NCBI RefSeq assembly: GCF_029278605.1
Contig: NZ_CP119574.1
Coordinates: 558,001-622,000 of the forward strand
Length of the DNA: 64,000 nucleotides
Origin: Cupriavidus sp. WKF15
GTDB lineage: Bacteria; Pseudomonadota; Gammaproteobacteria; Burkholderiales; Burkholderiaceae
Direction of reading: 5' to 3'
This document shows, piece by piece, positions 35,291-44,079 of the stretch. Within the stretch, counting starts at the first letter, position 1. Each line of letters begins with the position of its first letter. The position numbers were made by a program, and so were the translations under genes. The notes under the pieces were generated by a model that was given only the letters and a program-made list of their open reading frames with translations, did no database searches and had not been told where the DNA came from.

Positions 35291-36301
35291 ATGACCTTAC
35301 ATTCCGAACTCAACCAACAGACGGCTGTTCACATCAGCGCGGCCGGCGGCCCTGAAGTGCTGGTGCCGCAACAAGTGGCGATCCCGACGTGCGGGCCCGA
35401 TGACGTACTGATCGAAGTCGCCGTCGCGGGCGTGAATCGCCACGATGTCAATCAACGCCGCCGCGGTCCCGACGCGGTTCATAGTCCGATTCCGGGGCTG
35501 GAGGTTTCAGGCGTGATTGTTGTGACCGGCGCGAACGTCACCGGCCTGCGGCCGGGGGAGCGCGTTTGCGCACTCGTCAATGGCGGCGGCTACGCACAGT
35601 TCGTCGCGGCCCACCAGGGCCAGGTACTTCCCGTGCCGGCCGGTATGACGATGGCCGACGCCGCGGCGCTTCCCGAAGCACTGTTCACGTTGTGGCACAA
35701 CTTCTTCGATGTCGCGGGGCTCGTCGAGGGCGAATGTGTGCTGATCCATGGCGGAACCAGCGGCGTCGGCTCGATTGCCATCCAGGTGCTGACAGCCATG
35801 GGTTTCACCGTCTATGCCACGTGCGGAACCGACGAGAAATGCGAGATCGCCGAACGGCTCGGCGCGAAGTCGGCGTTCAACTACCGGAAAGGGCCGTTCG
35901 AGCAGGCCGTGCTGGCGCAGACGGGCAATCGCGGGGTTGATGTCATTCTCGATATGGCGGGTGTCGAGTATGGGCATCAGAATGTCGCGGCACTGGCACC
36001 GCGCGGACGCATCGTCCATCTCTCTCCAGGCCATGGCGCTGAGCTCAGCATTCCGCTGCGCGACCTCATGCGCAAGGAAGGTGTGGTAACGGGATCGCTG
36101 CTGCGACCGTTGTCCGACGATGAGAAAGGCAGGATCGGTGCCCGGCTTCTGACCATGGTCTGGCCGCTGCTCGGGACGCGGGTACGGCCCCTTATCGCGG
36201 CACGCTATGCGCTGGCCGACGCGCACCTCGCACATGCGTGCCTCGAAGCCGGAGATGTGGCTGGCAAGATTCTGTTGGATGTGGTGGCTGCCGACTGCTG
36301 A
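35291..36301 (+). CDS. Zinc-independent quinone oxidoreductase / alcohol dehydrogenase-like (MDR) protein
   Basis: 336 residues of the medium-chain dehydrogenase/reductase superfamily. The NADPH site reads LIHGGTSGVGSIAIQV (about 155-170), as in quinone oxidoreductase (QOR/PIG3) enzymes, and the catalytic zinc ligands of true alcohol dehydrogenases are absent. AAIPEALFTLWHNFFD-like ALPEALFTLWHNFFD is the standard PIG3 segment. A GTG at 35243 directly after the previous stop codon would add 16 residues; ATG 35291 matches the family start. It likely removes quinones or enones formed in the pathway. Confidence 0.9.
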   Translation: MTLHSELNQQTAVHISAAGGPEVLVPQQVAIPTCGPDDVLIEVAVAGVNRHDVNQRRRGPDAVHSPIPGLEVSGVIVVTGANVTGLRPGERVCALVNGGGYAQFVAAHQGQVLPVPAGMTMADAAALPEALFTLWHNFFDVAGLVEGECVLIHGGTSGVGSIAIQVLTAMGFTVYATCGTDEKCEIAERLGAKSAFNYRKGPFEQAVLAQTGNRGVDVILDMAGVEYGHQNVAALAPRGRIVHLSPGHGAELSIPLRDLMRKEGVVTGSLLRPLSDDEKGRIGARLLTMVWPLLGTRVRPLIAARYALADAHLAHACLEAGDVAGKILLDVVAADC

Positions 36302-36336
36302 AGCGCTCGTCGCCGTGACGAGACGGACGCCGCATA

Positions 36337-36354
36337 GGGGACCGGCCGGTCCCC
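36337..36354. terminator. 18-bp palindrome after quinone oxidoreductase gene
   Basis: GGGGACCGGCCGGTCCCC is perfectly self-complementary, 35 bases after the stop codon. It would form a GC-rich hairpin with a tiny loop; no T-run follows. Confidence 0.4.
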
Positions 36355-36679
36355 GCAGGGCCAATGCCGATCCGCGGAATGGACCGCTTGTTTGCCAGCC
36401 AAGGAAAACTGCTCAGCACGAGCGGCTGCGGAATCGTGTGCGACTCAGGCCAGGCGCGACAGGCGTGCGGCGACCAGCCCGTGACACCGTACACCAAGGT
36501 AGCCGCTATCATTGCTTCGCATACCGGGTGTCCGCAGCAAGCGCATAGTCGGCTTGCAGGACCATTGCGCCATTGCTCGTTTGCCACCCTTGGCGTGAAG
36601 ACAAAATTCCGCCAGGCATTCATGTCGCGCTTTATCTGCGATGCGAACTCCGGCTTATCAGTCCGGTTGAGAATCAGGT

Positions 36680-36834
36680 CTATTCCTTCCAGGCGCTTCT
36701 ACTCCCCCTGAGTCCTCGCGAAAGGCGGGCCAAGATTTCCACCGGCACGTTCGTGGGCGCCATGAACACGACTTGCCGCCCATGTACCTGACGGCAATCA
36801 TGCCGTGATGATTGTGCTGATTGAGGACCTCCAT
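36680..36834 (-). pseudogene. Frameshifted fragment of an unknown small protein
   Basis: MEVLNQHNHHGMIAVRYMGG continues in one frame and then, after an apparent one-base shift near 36770, VVFMAPTNVPVEILARLSRG continues in another frame before a stop. Joined, the two halves read like one compact protein, while each alone breaks off into Arg/Ser-rich translation. I do not recognise the family. Confidence 0.3.
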
Positions 36835-37347
36835 GCCAGCGGTTCGGTGGAAGTGGATCCCTATGCCCAGCGCGTCCCCCGCGCCCCACTGACACGCGTG
36901 TGACAGTGCAGGTGATTCGCTCTGATGAGCCGAACGTCCGCAGTCTGGCGAGGAGCCGTCTTTTGGGTGGCCTTGCAAGTGCGCCGGCAAACGGCCGAGG
37001 ATGGCCAACTTGAGGCGGCCGAAGGGGAAGGGCGCCGGTTGTCGCTACCCGACCCACTACGGTCACAGGACCATGCGTTTCGCCAACGGCAGTTTTCTGG
37101 GCGAAGCAGTCGTCTGAATGGCACGGTCGGGGCGACATCGCACGTCGCTTCCTGGGCCGGTCTCTGCCCACATGTTGCGCACCTGCGCTTCCTCGAACAT
37201 CTCTTTCACCACTGCTGCTGGCAACGGCCGCGCTACGCTACAGAACGGCCGTCCGAAGATTGCGCAGTCTTATCCCCGAACCAACTGCATGTACGCCGTC
37301 CGCGCGGAGAACTGGAAACCTGGGGGGAGAGTCCACGGGCGGCGTAT

Positions 37348-37491
37348 TCAATTTTCGGGCCGACGTTCGCTCTCGGCGTCATTGTGGGCAAAACCCTTCT
37401 GCGCTGTCTCCCCGATCTTCCTAGATCTCCGCTCGACATCTGCTTTGGCAGCATTGAGTACGTCCTTCACCGCAGACCCCTCCTGCGCCAT
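37348..37491 (-). CDS. Possible 47-residue helical protein
   Basis: The frame ATG...TGA encodes 47 residues (MAQEGSAVKDVLNAAKADVE and on), strongly helical, with alternating Lys/Glu/Arg and no low-complexity GC artefact. AGGGG lies 11 bases upstream but inside the hairpin at 37500-37518, which could limit translation. No family is recognised; it may equally be the tail of a lost gene. Confidence 0.3.
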   Translation of the reverse strand: MAQEGSAVKDVLNAAKADVERRSRKIGETAQKGFAHNDAESERRPEN

Positions 37492-37499
37492 CGCGCGCA

Positions 37500-37518
37500 C
37501 CGCCCCTCACAGGGGCGG
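37500..37518. repeat. 8-bp perfect GC hairpin CCGCCCCT-CAC-AGGGGCGG
   Basis: It is a perfect inverted repeat with a 3-base loop. It covers the only ribosome-like site of the small minus-strand frame. No T-run on either side. Confidence 0.4.
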
Positions 37519-37814
37519 CATTGTCCAAGTTTGCCGAACCTTGTGTACAACCCATGACGGCTGCCCAACCGGTATCTGCCGTCTTAAGCTGTTGCACAGG
37601 AGCGGCAATGCGCTGTTTCTACATGCCCATTTCCAACTAGAGAGGACAATGCTAGTTGCTCAAGGGATTTCATCACCGGACCCTCGGCGTGTATGGCTGC
37701 CGCGTTGGTGACCATGTGCACGCTGTCCTGGTGCTATCCTGAGCAGGCTTGAGCGATGCGAGCCAACTGTCCCGTTCTGCCCGAGCCACTGCGAACATCG
37801 ATAGGAACTAGCGC

Positions 37815-39731
37815 GTGCCCAATATCGCGAGAGATCAAGCGAGCGCCAACCATCTGAACAAGATTGTTGGTACGGCAATCGTTCTGGCAATTCTGTACTT
37901 CGCTCGCGACGTGCTGATTCCAGTCACGTTGGCCTTTATCCTCAGCATCTTCATCCAACCGCTCGTTCGCGGACTCCGCCGCATCGGCCTTGGCCAAGTA
38001 AGTTCAGTTGCCCTCGCTGCGCTGGTACTCGCAGTGGGTCTATCCTTCAGTGGCTTGATCATCGGCACGCAGCTCATTCGCCTAGGGAGCAGCTTGCCGC
38101 AGTATGAAGACACGATACGCAGCAAGCTCCGGACGCTTGACGAGGTTACCCTCGGCAAGTTGAGCGCGATCACGGATCAGGCCGGCCGCGTGGTCGGCAA
38201 GCTCGGGAGCGACACACGACAAGGTAGGACACCCGCGCAGGGTTTGCCGCAGCCAGAGGCGAATAATGTTACCCCGCCTATCCCGGTCGAGGTCCATCAA
38301 CCTGAACCCCGCCCGATAGAGCTCCTCACGCGAATCGTGAATTCAATAGCACGCCCGCTTGGGACGGCCGGCGTGGTGTTTGTTGTGCTGATCTTCCTGT
38401 TGCTCGAACATGAGGCGCTTCGGGACCGGTTTATCCGGCTGGTGGGCGGCAGCAATCTGCGTGCTACGACAGCATTCGTCAACGACGCAGGCGAGCGCAT
38501 CTCCCGCTTTTTCGTCTCGCAATTTCTTGTCAACATCGCAGTGGGTGTAATGATCTGGGTGGGGCTTGCCATCGCCGGCTTGCCCCAGGCGCCGTTGTGG
38601 GGAGCGATGGCCGGACTCCTCCGCTTTGTGCCTTACGTCGGGATCTGGATCGCAGCTTTCTTCGCTGTATTGCTGGCCACGGCCATCACGCCGGGCTGGA
38701 CGTTGGCGCTCATCACACTCGCCCTGTTTTTTGCCATCGAGCTCCTTGTTTCCCAACTCCTTGAACCTCAACTGTATGGTCACGCCACGGGACTGTCACC
38801 GCTCTCGGTGGTGATTGCGGCCATCTTTTGGAGTTGGATCTGGGGTGCGGTCGGATTGGTCCTCTCAACGCCACTGACTTTGTGTCTGGTCGTGGCGGGA
38901 CGCTATATCCGGGCCCTCAGCTTTCTCGAGATCCTGTTGGGAGAAGTCCGCGCCCTTACCCTGGCGGAGAATTTCTATCAGCGTGCCCTCTCGGGCGACG
39001 CACAGGAAATCTTGGCCAGCGCGAGGCGATTTCTTCGGAGCAAGCCCCTCAGCGCCTACTGTGACACCGTCCTGATGCCGGCCTTGCATTTGGCCCATGC
39101 TGATTTCTCGCAAAGGGAGATTACCCGCACCGAACAACTCAAGGTGAATAGCGCAATCGCCTCGGTGATGGTCAGCCTCGAAAGCAAACGAAGCTGGTGG
39201 CGGCCCATTCCCCGAATCTCGGTTCTGGAGGGCACCACGGTCGCGCGGCGGCTGCGAGAGCAGCGAGAACGACAGATGGGGAGATGGCAGGGTCCCCTAG
39301 ATGTGCCGGCGGGTACAGTCGTACTAGGCATCGGTGCGGGGTCGCTCATTGACGAGCTGGCCGCGGAAGTGCTGGTGCGTGTCCTGCGCGCACAGCATCT
39401 TGACGGGCGTCATCTCTCGCTTGAGGATCTGAGGTCGGGGCCTCCAGTGCCCGAGAGTAAGCCCGAGGCGGTCGCGGTGGTTTGTCTGGTCAGCGTGGTC
39501 TCAGAACTGACGCAAGACGAGCCGCTGGCCGCTGCGATCGCAGGAATCCGCCGGCGCTTTCCCCATGCAAAGGTTCTTGTGCTGTGCGCGTCGAATCCAT
39601 TCGATCTGCATGAGAAGAGCCACGCTGTGGTAGCTGAAGCTGATTTTACGGTGCACTCATTTGCCGAAACCACAGAGAGCTGTACCAATCTGCTTCAGGG
39701 GCAGGTGTCGGCGACACCCAAACAGAATTAA
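37815..39731 (+). CDS. AI-2E-family (PerM-like) permease with extra C-terminal domain
   Basis: 638 residues, against about 350 for typical AI-2E-family transporters. The N-terminal ~390 residues hold the family fold: TAIVLAILYFARDVLIPVTL (TM1), LSIFIQPLVRGLRRIGLG, a soluble loop, then FLVNIAVGVMIWVGLAIAGL and the GVVGLVLSTPLT-like AVGLVLSTPLTLCLVVAG end. The C-terminal ~240 residues are soluble and include VVLGIGAGSLIDELAAEVLV and VAVVCLVSVVSELTQDEPLA, a Rossmann-like pattern reminiscent of B12-binding-type domains. The start is a GTG. Transported substrate unknown; the family includes Na+/H+ antiporters and putative autoinducer exporters. Confidence 0.82.
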   Translation: MPNIARDQASANHLNKIVGTAIVLAILYFARDVLIPVTLAFILSIFIQPLVRGLRRIGLGQVSSVALAALVLAVGLSFSGLIIGTQLIRLGSSLPQYEDTIRSKLRTLDEVTLGKLSAITDQAGRVVGKLGSDTRQGRTPAQGLPQPEANNVTPPIPVEVHQPEPRPIELLTRIVNSIARPLGTAGVVFVVLIFLLLEHEALRDRFIRLVGGSNLRATTAFVNDAGERISRFFVSQFLVNIAVGVMIWVGLAIAGLPQAPLWGAMAGLLRFVPYVGIWIAAFFAVLLATAITPGWTLALITLALFFAIELLVSQLLEPQLYGHATGLSPLSVVIAAIFWSWIWGAVGLVLSTPLTLCLVVAGRYIRALSFLEILLGEVRALTLAENFYQRALSGDAQEILASARRFLRSKPLSAYCDTVLMPALHLAHADFSQREITRTEQLKVNSAIASVMVSLESKRSWWRPIPRISVLEGTTVARRLREQRERQMGRWQGPLDVPAGTVVLGIGAGSLIDELAAEVLVRVLRAQHLDGRHLSLEDLRSGPPVPESKPEAVAVVCLVSVVSELTQDEPLAAAIAGIRRRFPHAKVLVLCASNPFDLHEKSHAVVAEADFTVHSFAETTESCTNLLQGQVSATPKQN

Positions 39732-39946
39732 TTGACCTGACCGCCCGATTGTGACCGCGCGGGTTCGACCAGGAAACGAGGCCCAACAGGCGACGACGCC
39801 CACCCGTTGAATAATGCGAACCCGAAGCAGGAAACTGAAAATCGATGACAAATTTGTCGTCAACCTGCCAGTCGTTGGTTGGAATCCCCCTCCTAGACCC
39901 CGTTCCACGGCGGGACATTTGCCCGCCGGGCAATCGTCAGGACGCC

Positions 39947-40168
39947 ATGAAGCATGCACACCGATTCATCGCCGCGACAGTACTGGCCACAGTGCTGGGT
40001 TCCGTCGCACAGCTTGCGTCAGCGGTCGCGGATCCTTCCGCAACCGCTTATGACGCGGGCAACGTCGACCAGGTCCACCGCCAGCGCGATCCCTTTACCG
40101 ATGGCGCCGACAACAACGCGCGCGATCCCTACCTGGATGGCGCACACCTGCCGGCGCAACAAGCCTGA
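39947..40168 (+). CDS. Small predicted exported protein
   Basis: 73 residues: a signal peptide (MKHAHRFIAATVLATVLGSV, then AQLASA) and a polar Asp/Asn-rich mature part with RDPFTDGADNNARDPYLDG, a repeated RDP-x-x-D-G pattern. CAGGACGCC precedes the ATG. An upstream in-frame ATG at 39845 would hide the signal peptide and was not chosen. Function unknown; the repeat might bind a cation. Confidence 0.55.
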   Translation: MKHAHRFIAATVLATVLGSVAQLASAVADPSATAYDAGNVDQVHRQRDPFTDGADNNARDPYLDGAHLPAQQA

Positions 40169-40176
40169 CCTGCGGG

Positions 40177-40333
40177 CTTATTCCGACGCTGGGCGATGCG
40201 GGAAGTCCAGCCGGAAGCTGGTCATCCCGCCCGGTGTCGATTCGGCCTGCACGGTCCCGCGGTGGAGATCCATGATTGTCTTCACGATCGCCAGGCCGAT
40301 GCCGGAGGACTCCCCTGAGTTGTCGGCAGGCCG
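40177..40333 (-). pseudogene. C-terminal remnant of a sensor histidine kinase
   Basis: The minus-strand translation SGESSGIGLAIVKTIMDLHR with GTVQAESTPGGMTSFRLDFP is the G2-box end of a HATPase domain, as in heavy-metal sensor kinases. Nothing upstream on this strand continues the kinase, so the first ~400 residues are lost. It faces the small exported protein gene, tail to tail. Confidence 0.75.
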
Positions 40334-40403
40334 GGTGTTGGGGCGAAGACTGCCATGACCTTGGCGGCTTTTGCCTCCTTCGTCTCGCCGGAGCTAAGGC
40401 CGG

Positions 40404-40430
40404 CAAGACTGGCGTGTGAGGCCAGTCTTG
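40404..40430. terminator. 10-bp perfect hairpin
   Basis: CAAGACTGGC and GCCAGTCTTG flank a 7-base loop. It is not followed by a T-run; it may be a leftover terminator of one of the lost genes. Confidence 0.4.
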
Positions 40431-40591
40431 CGGATCACGCGACGCAACATCATGGCGGCGCTGATTTGAACAAGTTGTCATAATGACGATAACTACACCA
40501 TGACAAGAAGGCTACCTCATCGAAGACCGAGGCGGAGCGACAGGATGTTCACCCGAACGAACATTCAGGTGTCGAAAGTCCGCTGCCGCAC

Positions 40592-40864
40592 GTGGACCAC
40601 CGCCGCCAGCGCGTCGGCGCCGAACGTCGCGAGCGAATGCGTTGGAGGCTTCTGAACAGTGCACTGAAGCTGGTAGGGAGCAAGGGCCACGCCGCCATGT
40701 CGGTCGATGACGTGATCCGGGAGGCGGGTGTGTCACGCGGGACGTTTTACAAGTACTTCGCGTCTCCGGATGTCCTTATCCGGGAATTGGCCACTGAAAT
40801 TGCTAGCCAAATCGTCCGCACTGATGGCATTTCGGCACCGATCGAGGACCGCATCCGAGAATGA
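40592..40864 (+). pseudogene. Truncated TetR-family regulator
   Basis: 90 residues from a GTG start. The helix-turn-helix is intact: HAAMSVDDVIREAGVSRGTF then YKYFASPDVLIRELA. Translation stops soon after the fourth helix, whereas TetR proteins have about 190-210 residues. No continuation of the ligand domain was found in the other frames. It is probably inactive as an inducible regulator, although a bare DNA-binding domain could still be made. Confidence 0.65.
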
Positions 40865-41119
40865 CTGCCGCGCCGCTGCTATGAACGACTGGATCGGGCG
40901 TTATGCCGATAGCAGCACCCACTCAAGGGCAACCGCGCATTCCTTGACGTAGAGCAAGGTGGTTCGGCCCGCGTGTGCCAGTCTTTTTCGAGTGCTGTCA
41001 CGGAGCCCAGTTTGAACAGCACGCGGACAGCACAAGGAGCCGGGGAAAGGTCATGAGGACTTCGCGATGAAACGGTTGCTATTCGTATGCAAGCGCCTCG
41101 TACAGAGCAGAGAAACCAC

Positions 41120-41127
41120 AAGGAGGT
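41120..41127 (+). promoter_or_regulatory. Perfect Shine-Dalgarno AAGGAGGT before truncated pta
   Basis: It is complementary to the 16S rRNA 3' end over eight bases and ends four bases before a GTG codon in frame with the phosphate acetyltransferase remnant. It argues that the remnant could be translated. Confidence 0.5.
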
Positions 41128-41131
41128 AAGG

Positions 41132-41545
41132 GTGGCGATCCTCTCGGCGATGGAGACCGTCAATCCGAAGGTCCCGTCCACCATCGAAGCTGCGGCGCTG
41201 TGCAAGATGGTTGAACGTCACCAGATCACTGGTGCGATCGTCGACGGCCCGCTGGCCCTCGACAACGCCATCAACCTGGAGGCCGCCCGCATCAAGAAAA
41301 TCGATTCGCAGGTTGCGGGCCGCGCCAACGTGCTGCTGGTGCCCGACCTTGAAGCAGGAGGCAACATGCTCGCCAAGAGCCTGTCCTTTCTCGCCGGTGC
41401 TGATGCGGCCGGCATCGTGCTCGGCGCGCGGGTACCGATCATCCTCACCGGCAGGGCGGACTCCGTGTCGACCCGGCTGGCATCCTGCGCGGTTGCCGCG
41501 CTGGTGGCAAAGGCCCGCCGCGAGTCGGGCAAGGCACTGGGGTGA
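41132..41545 (+). pseudogene. pta: Phosphate acetyltransferase, C-terminal part only
   Basis: 137 residues from the GTG at 41132. VAILSAMETVNPKVPSTIEA, DGPLALDNAI and DLEAGGNMLAKSLSFLAGAD are the C-terminal third of phosphate acetyl/butyryltransferases, which make acetyl phosphate from acetyl-CoA. The ~300-residue family domain lacks its first half here, so catalysis is unlikely. It stands four bases before ackA, the usual pta-ackA order. A perfect ribosome site in front of the GTG may keep the stretch translated and thereby feed ribosomes to ackA. Confidence 0.75.
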
Positions 41546-41549
41546 TGCC

Positions 41550-42740
41550 ATGGCCGACGTGATACTGGTACTCAATGCAGGCTCGTCGAGCATCAAGTTC
41601 AGCGCCTTCGGTGCCCACGGCGACGAACCGGATCTTTTGCTGCGCGGCAGTATCGAGGGCATCTACACGTCGCCAGCCTTTCGTGCCACCAACGCGTCGG
41701 GCGCGGAGGTGGAGACGAAGCACTGGGGCGACGGCACGGAACTGGGACATGACGGCGCCATCGCCTTTCTTGCGGAGTTCCTGCGCGGGCACGGCGAGGG
41801 TCACCATCTGGTCGCGGTGGGGCACCGGGTGGTGCACGGAGGCGTACAGTTCACGCAGGCGGTGAAGGCCACTCCCGAGGTCGTCGCTGCGCTGGACGCC
41901 CTGAGCCCCCTGGCCCCTTTGCACCAGCCGCACAACCTCAAGCCGATCCGGATTCTCGCGCAGCGACGCCCGGAGCTACCGCAAATCGTCTGTTTCGACA
42001 CGGCGTTTCACCGCGGCCAGCCGGAAGCGGCGCAGGCTTTCGCGCTACCTGCCTCGATCACGCAGCGCGGCGTGCGGCGCTACGGCTTTCACGGGCTTTC
42101 CTACGAGTACATTGCCAGCGTCCTGCCGGCTGTCGACGCTACCGCCGCCGCGGGTCGCACCGTGGTTGCGCATCTGGGCAATGGCAGCAGCATGTGCGCG
42201 CTCGTGGCCGGGCGGAGCGTTGCCAGCACAATGGGATTCACCGCGGTGGACGGGTTGCCCATGGGCACACGCTGCGGCAACCTGGATCCCGGTGTCATCC
42301 TGTACATGATGGATGAGCTCGGCATGGATGCGCGCGCAGTCGAAGACCTCATCTACCGCAAGTCCGGGCTGCTCGGCGTATCCGGCATTTCCAGCGACAT
42401 GCGCACGCTGCTCGCCAGCCAGGATCCTCGCGCCCGCTTCGCCGTGGAGCTCTATACCTACCGGATCGGGCGTGAGCTTGGCTCGCTGGCGGCAGCGGCA
42501 CAAGGGCTGGATGCGCTCGTATTTACCGCCGGCGTCGGCGAGCATGCCGCGCCGATTCGCGAGCAGGTTTGCCGGCAGGCGGACTGGCTTGGCATTGTGC
42601 TTGATGCCGGGGCGAACGCCAGGGGTGAGCCGAGAATCAGCACGCTATCGAGCAAGGTGCCAGTGTGGGTCATCCCGACGAACGAGGAACTGATGATCGC
42701 AAGGCACACCAGGTCGGTGATCGGAACGGAGGCGCTATGA
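41550..42740 (+). CDS. ackA: Acetate kinase
   Basis: 396 residues, full length. Motifs in order: VLVLNAGSSSIKF (about 5-17), GHRVVHGG (about 92-99), CFDTAFHRGQP (about 149-159, catalytic Asp), RYGFHGLSYEYIA (about 177-189), HLGNGSSMCAL and STMGFTAVDGLPMGTRCG (about 226-243). The enzyme makes ATP and acetate from acetyl phosphate in fermentation, or the reverse. It overlaps the next gene by four bases (ATGA), so ackA and the CoA-transferase genes are one operon. Confidence 0.96.
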   Translation: MADVILVLNAGSSSIKFSAFGAHGDEPDLLLRGSIEGIYTSPAFRATNASGAEVETKHWGDGTELGHDGAIAFLAEFLRGHGEGHHLVAVGHRVVHGGVQFTQAVKATPEVVAALDALSPLAPLHQPHNLKPIRILAQRRPELPQIVCFDTAFHRGQPEAAQAFALPASITQRGVRRYGFHGLSYEYIASVLPAVDATAAAGRTVVAHLGNGSSMCALVAGRSVASTMGFTAVDGLPMGTRCGNLDPGVILYMMDELGMDARAVEDLIYRKSGLLGVSGISSDMRTLLASQDPRARFAVELYTYRIGRELGSLAAAAQGLDALVFTAGVGEHAAPIREQVCRQADWLGIVLDAGANARGEPRISTLSSKVPVWVIPTNEELMIARHTRSVIGTEAL

Positions 42741-43384
42741 AGATCATCTCACTCGAAGGTGCGGTCGCCTTGATCCCTGACGGCGCAACGGTCATGGTCG
42801 GCGGCTTCATGGGCGTCGGCACGCCGGAGCGTCTGATGAACGAACTCATGCGCCAGGGCAAGCGGGACCTCACGGTGATCGCCAACGATACCGCGGTGCC
42901 AGGCAGGGGCATAGGCAAGCTGGTTGCGGCGGGCGTCTTGCGCAAGGCGATCGTCAGTCACATCGGCCTCAATCCCGAAACCCAGCGCCAGATGATCGTG
43001 GGCGCGCTGGAGGTCGACCTGGTGCCGCAGGGGACCCTGATCGAACGCATCCGCGCGGCCGGTTGCGGGCTGGGCGGCATCCTGACGCAGACCGGCGTCG
43101 GGACGCTGGTCGAGGCAGGCAAGCGCAAGCTGGAGGTGGAGGGCATCGAGTATCTGCTGGAGACACCGCTGCGCGCCGACTTTGCGCTGGTGGAGGCATT
43201 CCTGTCGGACTACCAGGGCAATCTGGTGTATGCGCTGACCGCGCGCAATTTCAACCCAGTCATCGCCATGGCGGCCGCGACGGTCATCGTGGATGCAGCC
43301 CACATCGTGCCGATCGGCATGATTCCGCCCGACCATGTGATGACGCCATCGGTCCTGGTGGATTACCTCATCGCGCATCAATGA
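42737..43384 (+). CDS. atoD: Acetate/3-oxoacid CoA-transferase subunit alpha (AtoD-like)
   Basis: 215 residues. The family I alpha-subunit loop is VMVGGFMGVGTPERLMNEL (about 21-39), followed by LTVIANDTAVPGRGIGKL, LVPQGTLIERIRAAG and a terminal MTPSVLVDYL. It is closer to E. coli AtoD than the PcaI-like copy at 4.0 kb. Its start overlaps the ackA stop codon as ATGA. With the beta subunit it would move CoA between acetate and acetoacetate or butyrate, linking acyl-CoA pools to the acetate kinase step. Confidence 0.92.
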   Translation: MKIISLEGAVALIPDGATVMVGGFMGVGTPERLMNELMRQGKRDLTVIANDTAVPGRGIGKLVAAGVLRKAIVSHIGLNPETQRQMIVGALEVDLVPQGTLIERIRAAGCGLGGILTQTGVGTLVEAGKRKLEVEGIEYLLETPLRADFALVEAFLSDYQGNLVYALTARNFNPVIAMAAATVIVDAAHIVPIGMIPPDHVMTPSVLVDYLIAHQ

Positions 43385-43413
43385 CGCCGGCAGGCGCAGG
43401 AACAGGAAAAGCC

Positions 43414-44079
43414 ATGGACGCACAAACGGTGATAGCCAGGCGCGTGGCGCAAGAACTGCGCGACGGCATGTTGGTCAACCTCGGCGTAGGCATCCCCACG
43501 CTGGTGGCCAACTATGTGCCGCAAGGCATGCACATCTTTTTCCAGTCCGAGAACGGCCTGATTGGCACCGGCCCAATCCCGGAGGCCGGCATGGCCGAAG
43601 GCTTCCTGACCGACGCGGCGGGCCAACCGGTCACCGCGTTGCCCGGGGCCTGTACGTTCGACAGCGCCATGTCCTTTGGCCTGATCCGCGGGCATCACCT
43701 CGACATGACGGTGCTGGGCGCACTGGAGGTCGATGAGGCCGGGCACCTTGCAAACTGGACCATTCCCGGCAAGCTTGTGCCGGGAATGGGCGGGGCCATG
43801 GACCTGGTGGCTGGCGCCAGGCGCGTTGTGGTAGCCATGCAGCATTGCGCAAAGGGCAAGTCCAAGCTGGTCAGCCAATGCACTTTGCCGCTGACCGGGC
43901 TGCGGCCAGTGGACCTTGTCGTTACCGAACTGGCAGTGATTTCATTCGCCACGGGCAAGGCGGTGTTAATGGAGACGGCGCCCGGCGTGTCGGTCGAGCA
44001 GGTACAAGAGGCGACTCAGGCCAGGCTTGTGGTGCCCGCGCGGGTGCCGGAGATGTTCTTCGATGGAGCAGCAATATGA
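43414..44079 (+). CDS. atoA: Acetate/3-oxoacid CoA-transferase subunit beta (AtoA-like)
   Basis: 221 residues, like E. coli AtoA (216). The catalytic Glu lies in FQSENGLIGTGP (about 44-55). An ATG at 43381 overlaps the atoD stop codon as ATGA and would add 11 residues, but the ATG at 43414 has AGGAAAAG upstream and gives the family start MDAQTVIARRVAQELRDG; I prefer it. The stop codon overlaps another ATG (44076) that begins a broken frame. Confidence 0.92.
   Translation: MDAQTVIARRVAQELRDGMLVNLGVGIPTLVANYVPQGMHIFFQSENGLIGTGPIPEAGMAEGFLTDAAGQPVTALPGACTFDSAMSFGLIRGHHLDMTVLGALEVDEAGHLANWTIPGKLVPGMGGAMDLVAGARRVVVAMQHCAKGKSKLVSQCTLPLTGLRPVDLVVTELAVISFATGKAVLMETAPGVSVEQVQEATQARLVVPARVPEMFFDGAAI

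Larger units (their letters stand above)
36302..37814. other. 1.5-kb region with fragments only
   Basis: No full-length gene was found on either strand. The stretch holds an 18-bp palindrome after the quinone oxidoreductase, a frameshifted minus-strand fragment, one possible 47-residue gene and a GC-rich hairpin, all listed separately. It forms the boundary between the aromatic regulon and the stress island. Confidence 0.5.

Noticed and set aside
42737..44079. The two CoA-transferase pairs (4.0-5.3 kb and 42.7-44.1 kb) as a recent duplication
   Set aside because: The island pair resembles AtoDA and the first pair PcaIJ; the motifs differ throughout, so they are separate family members.
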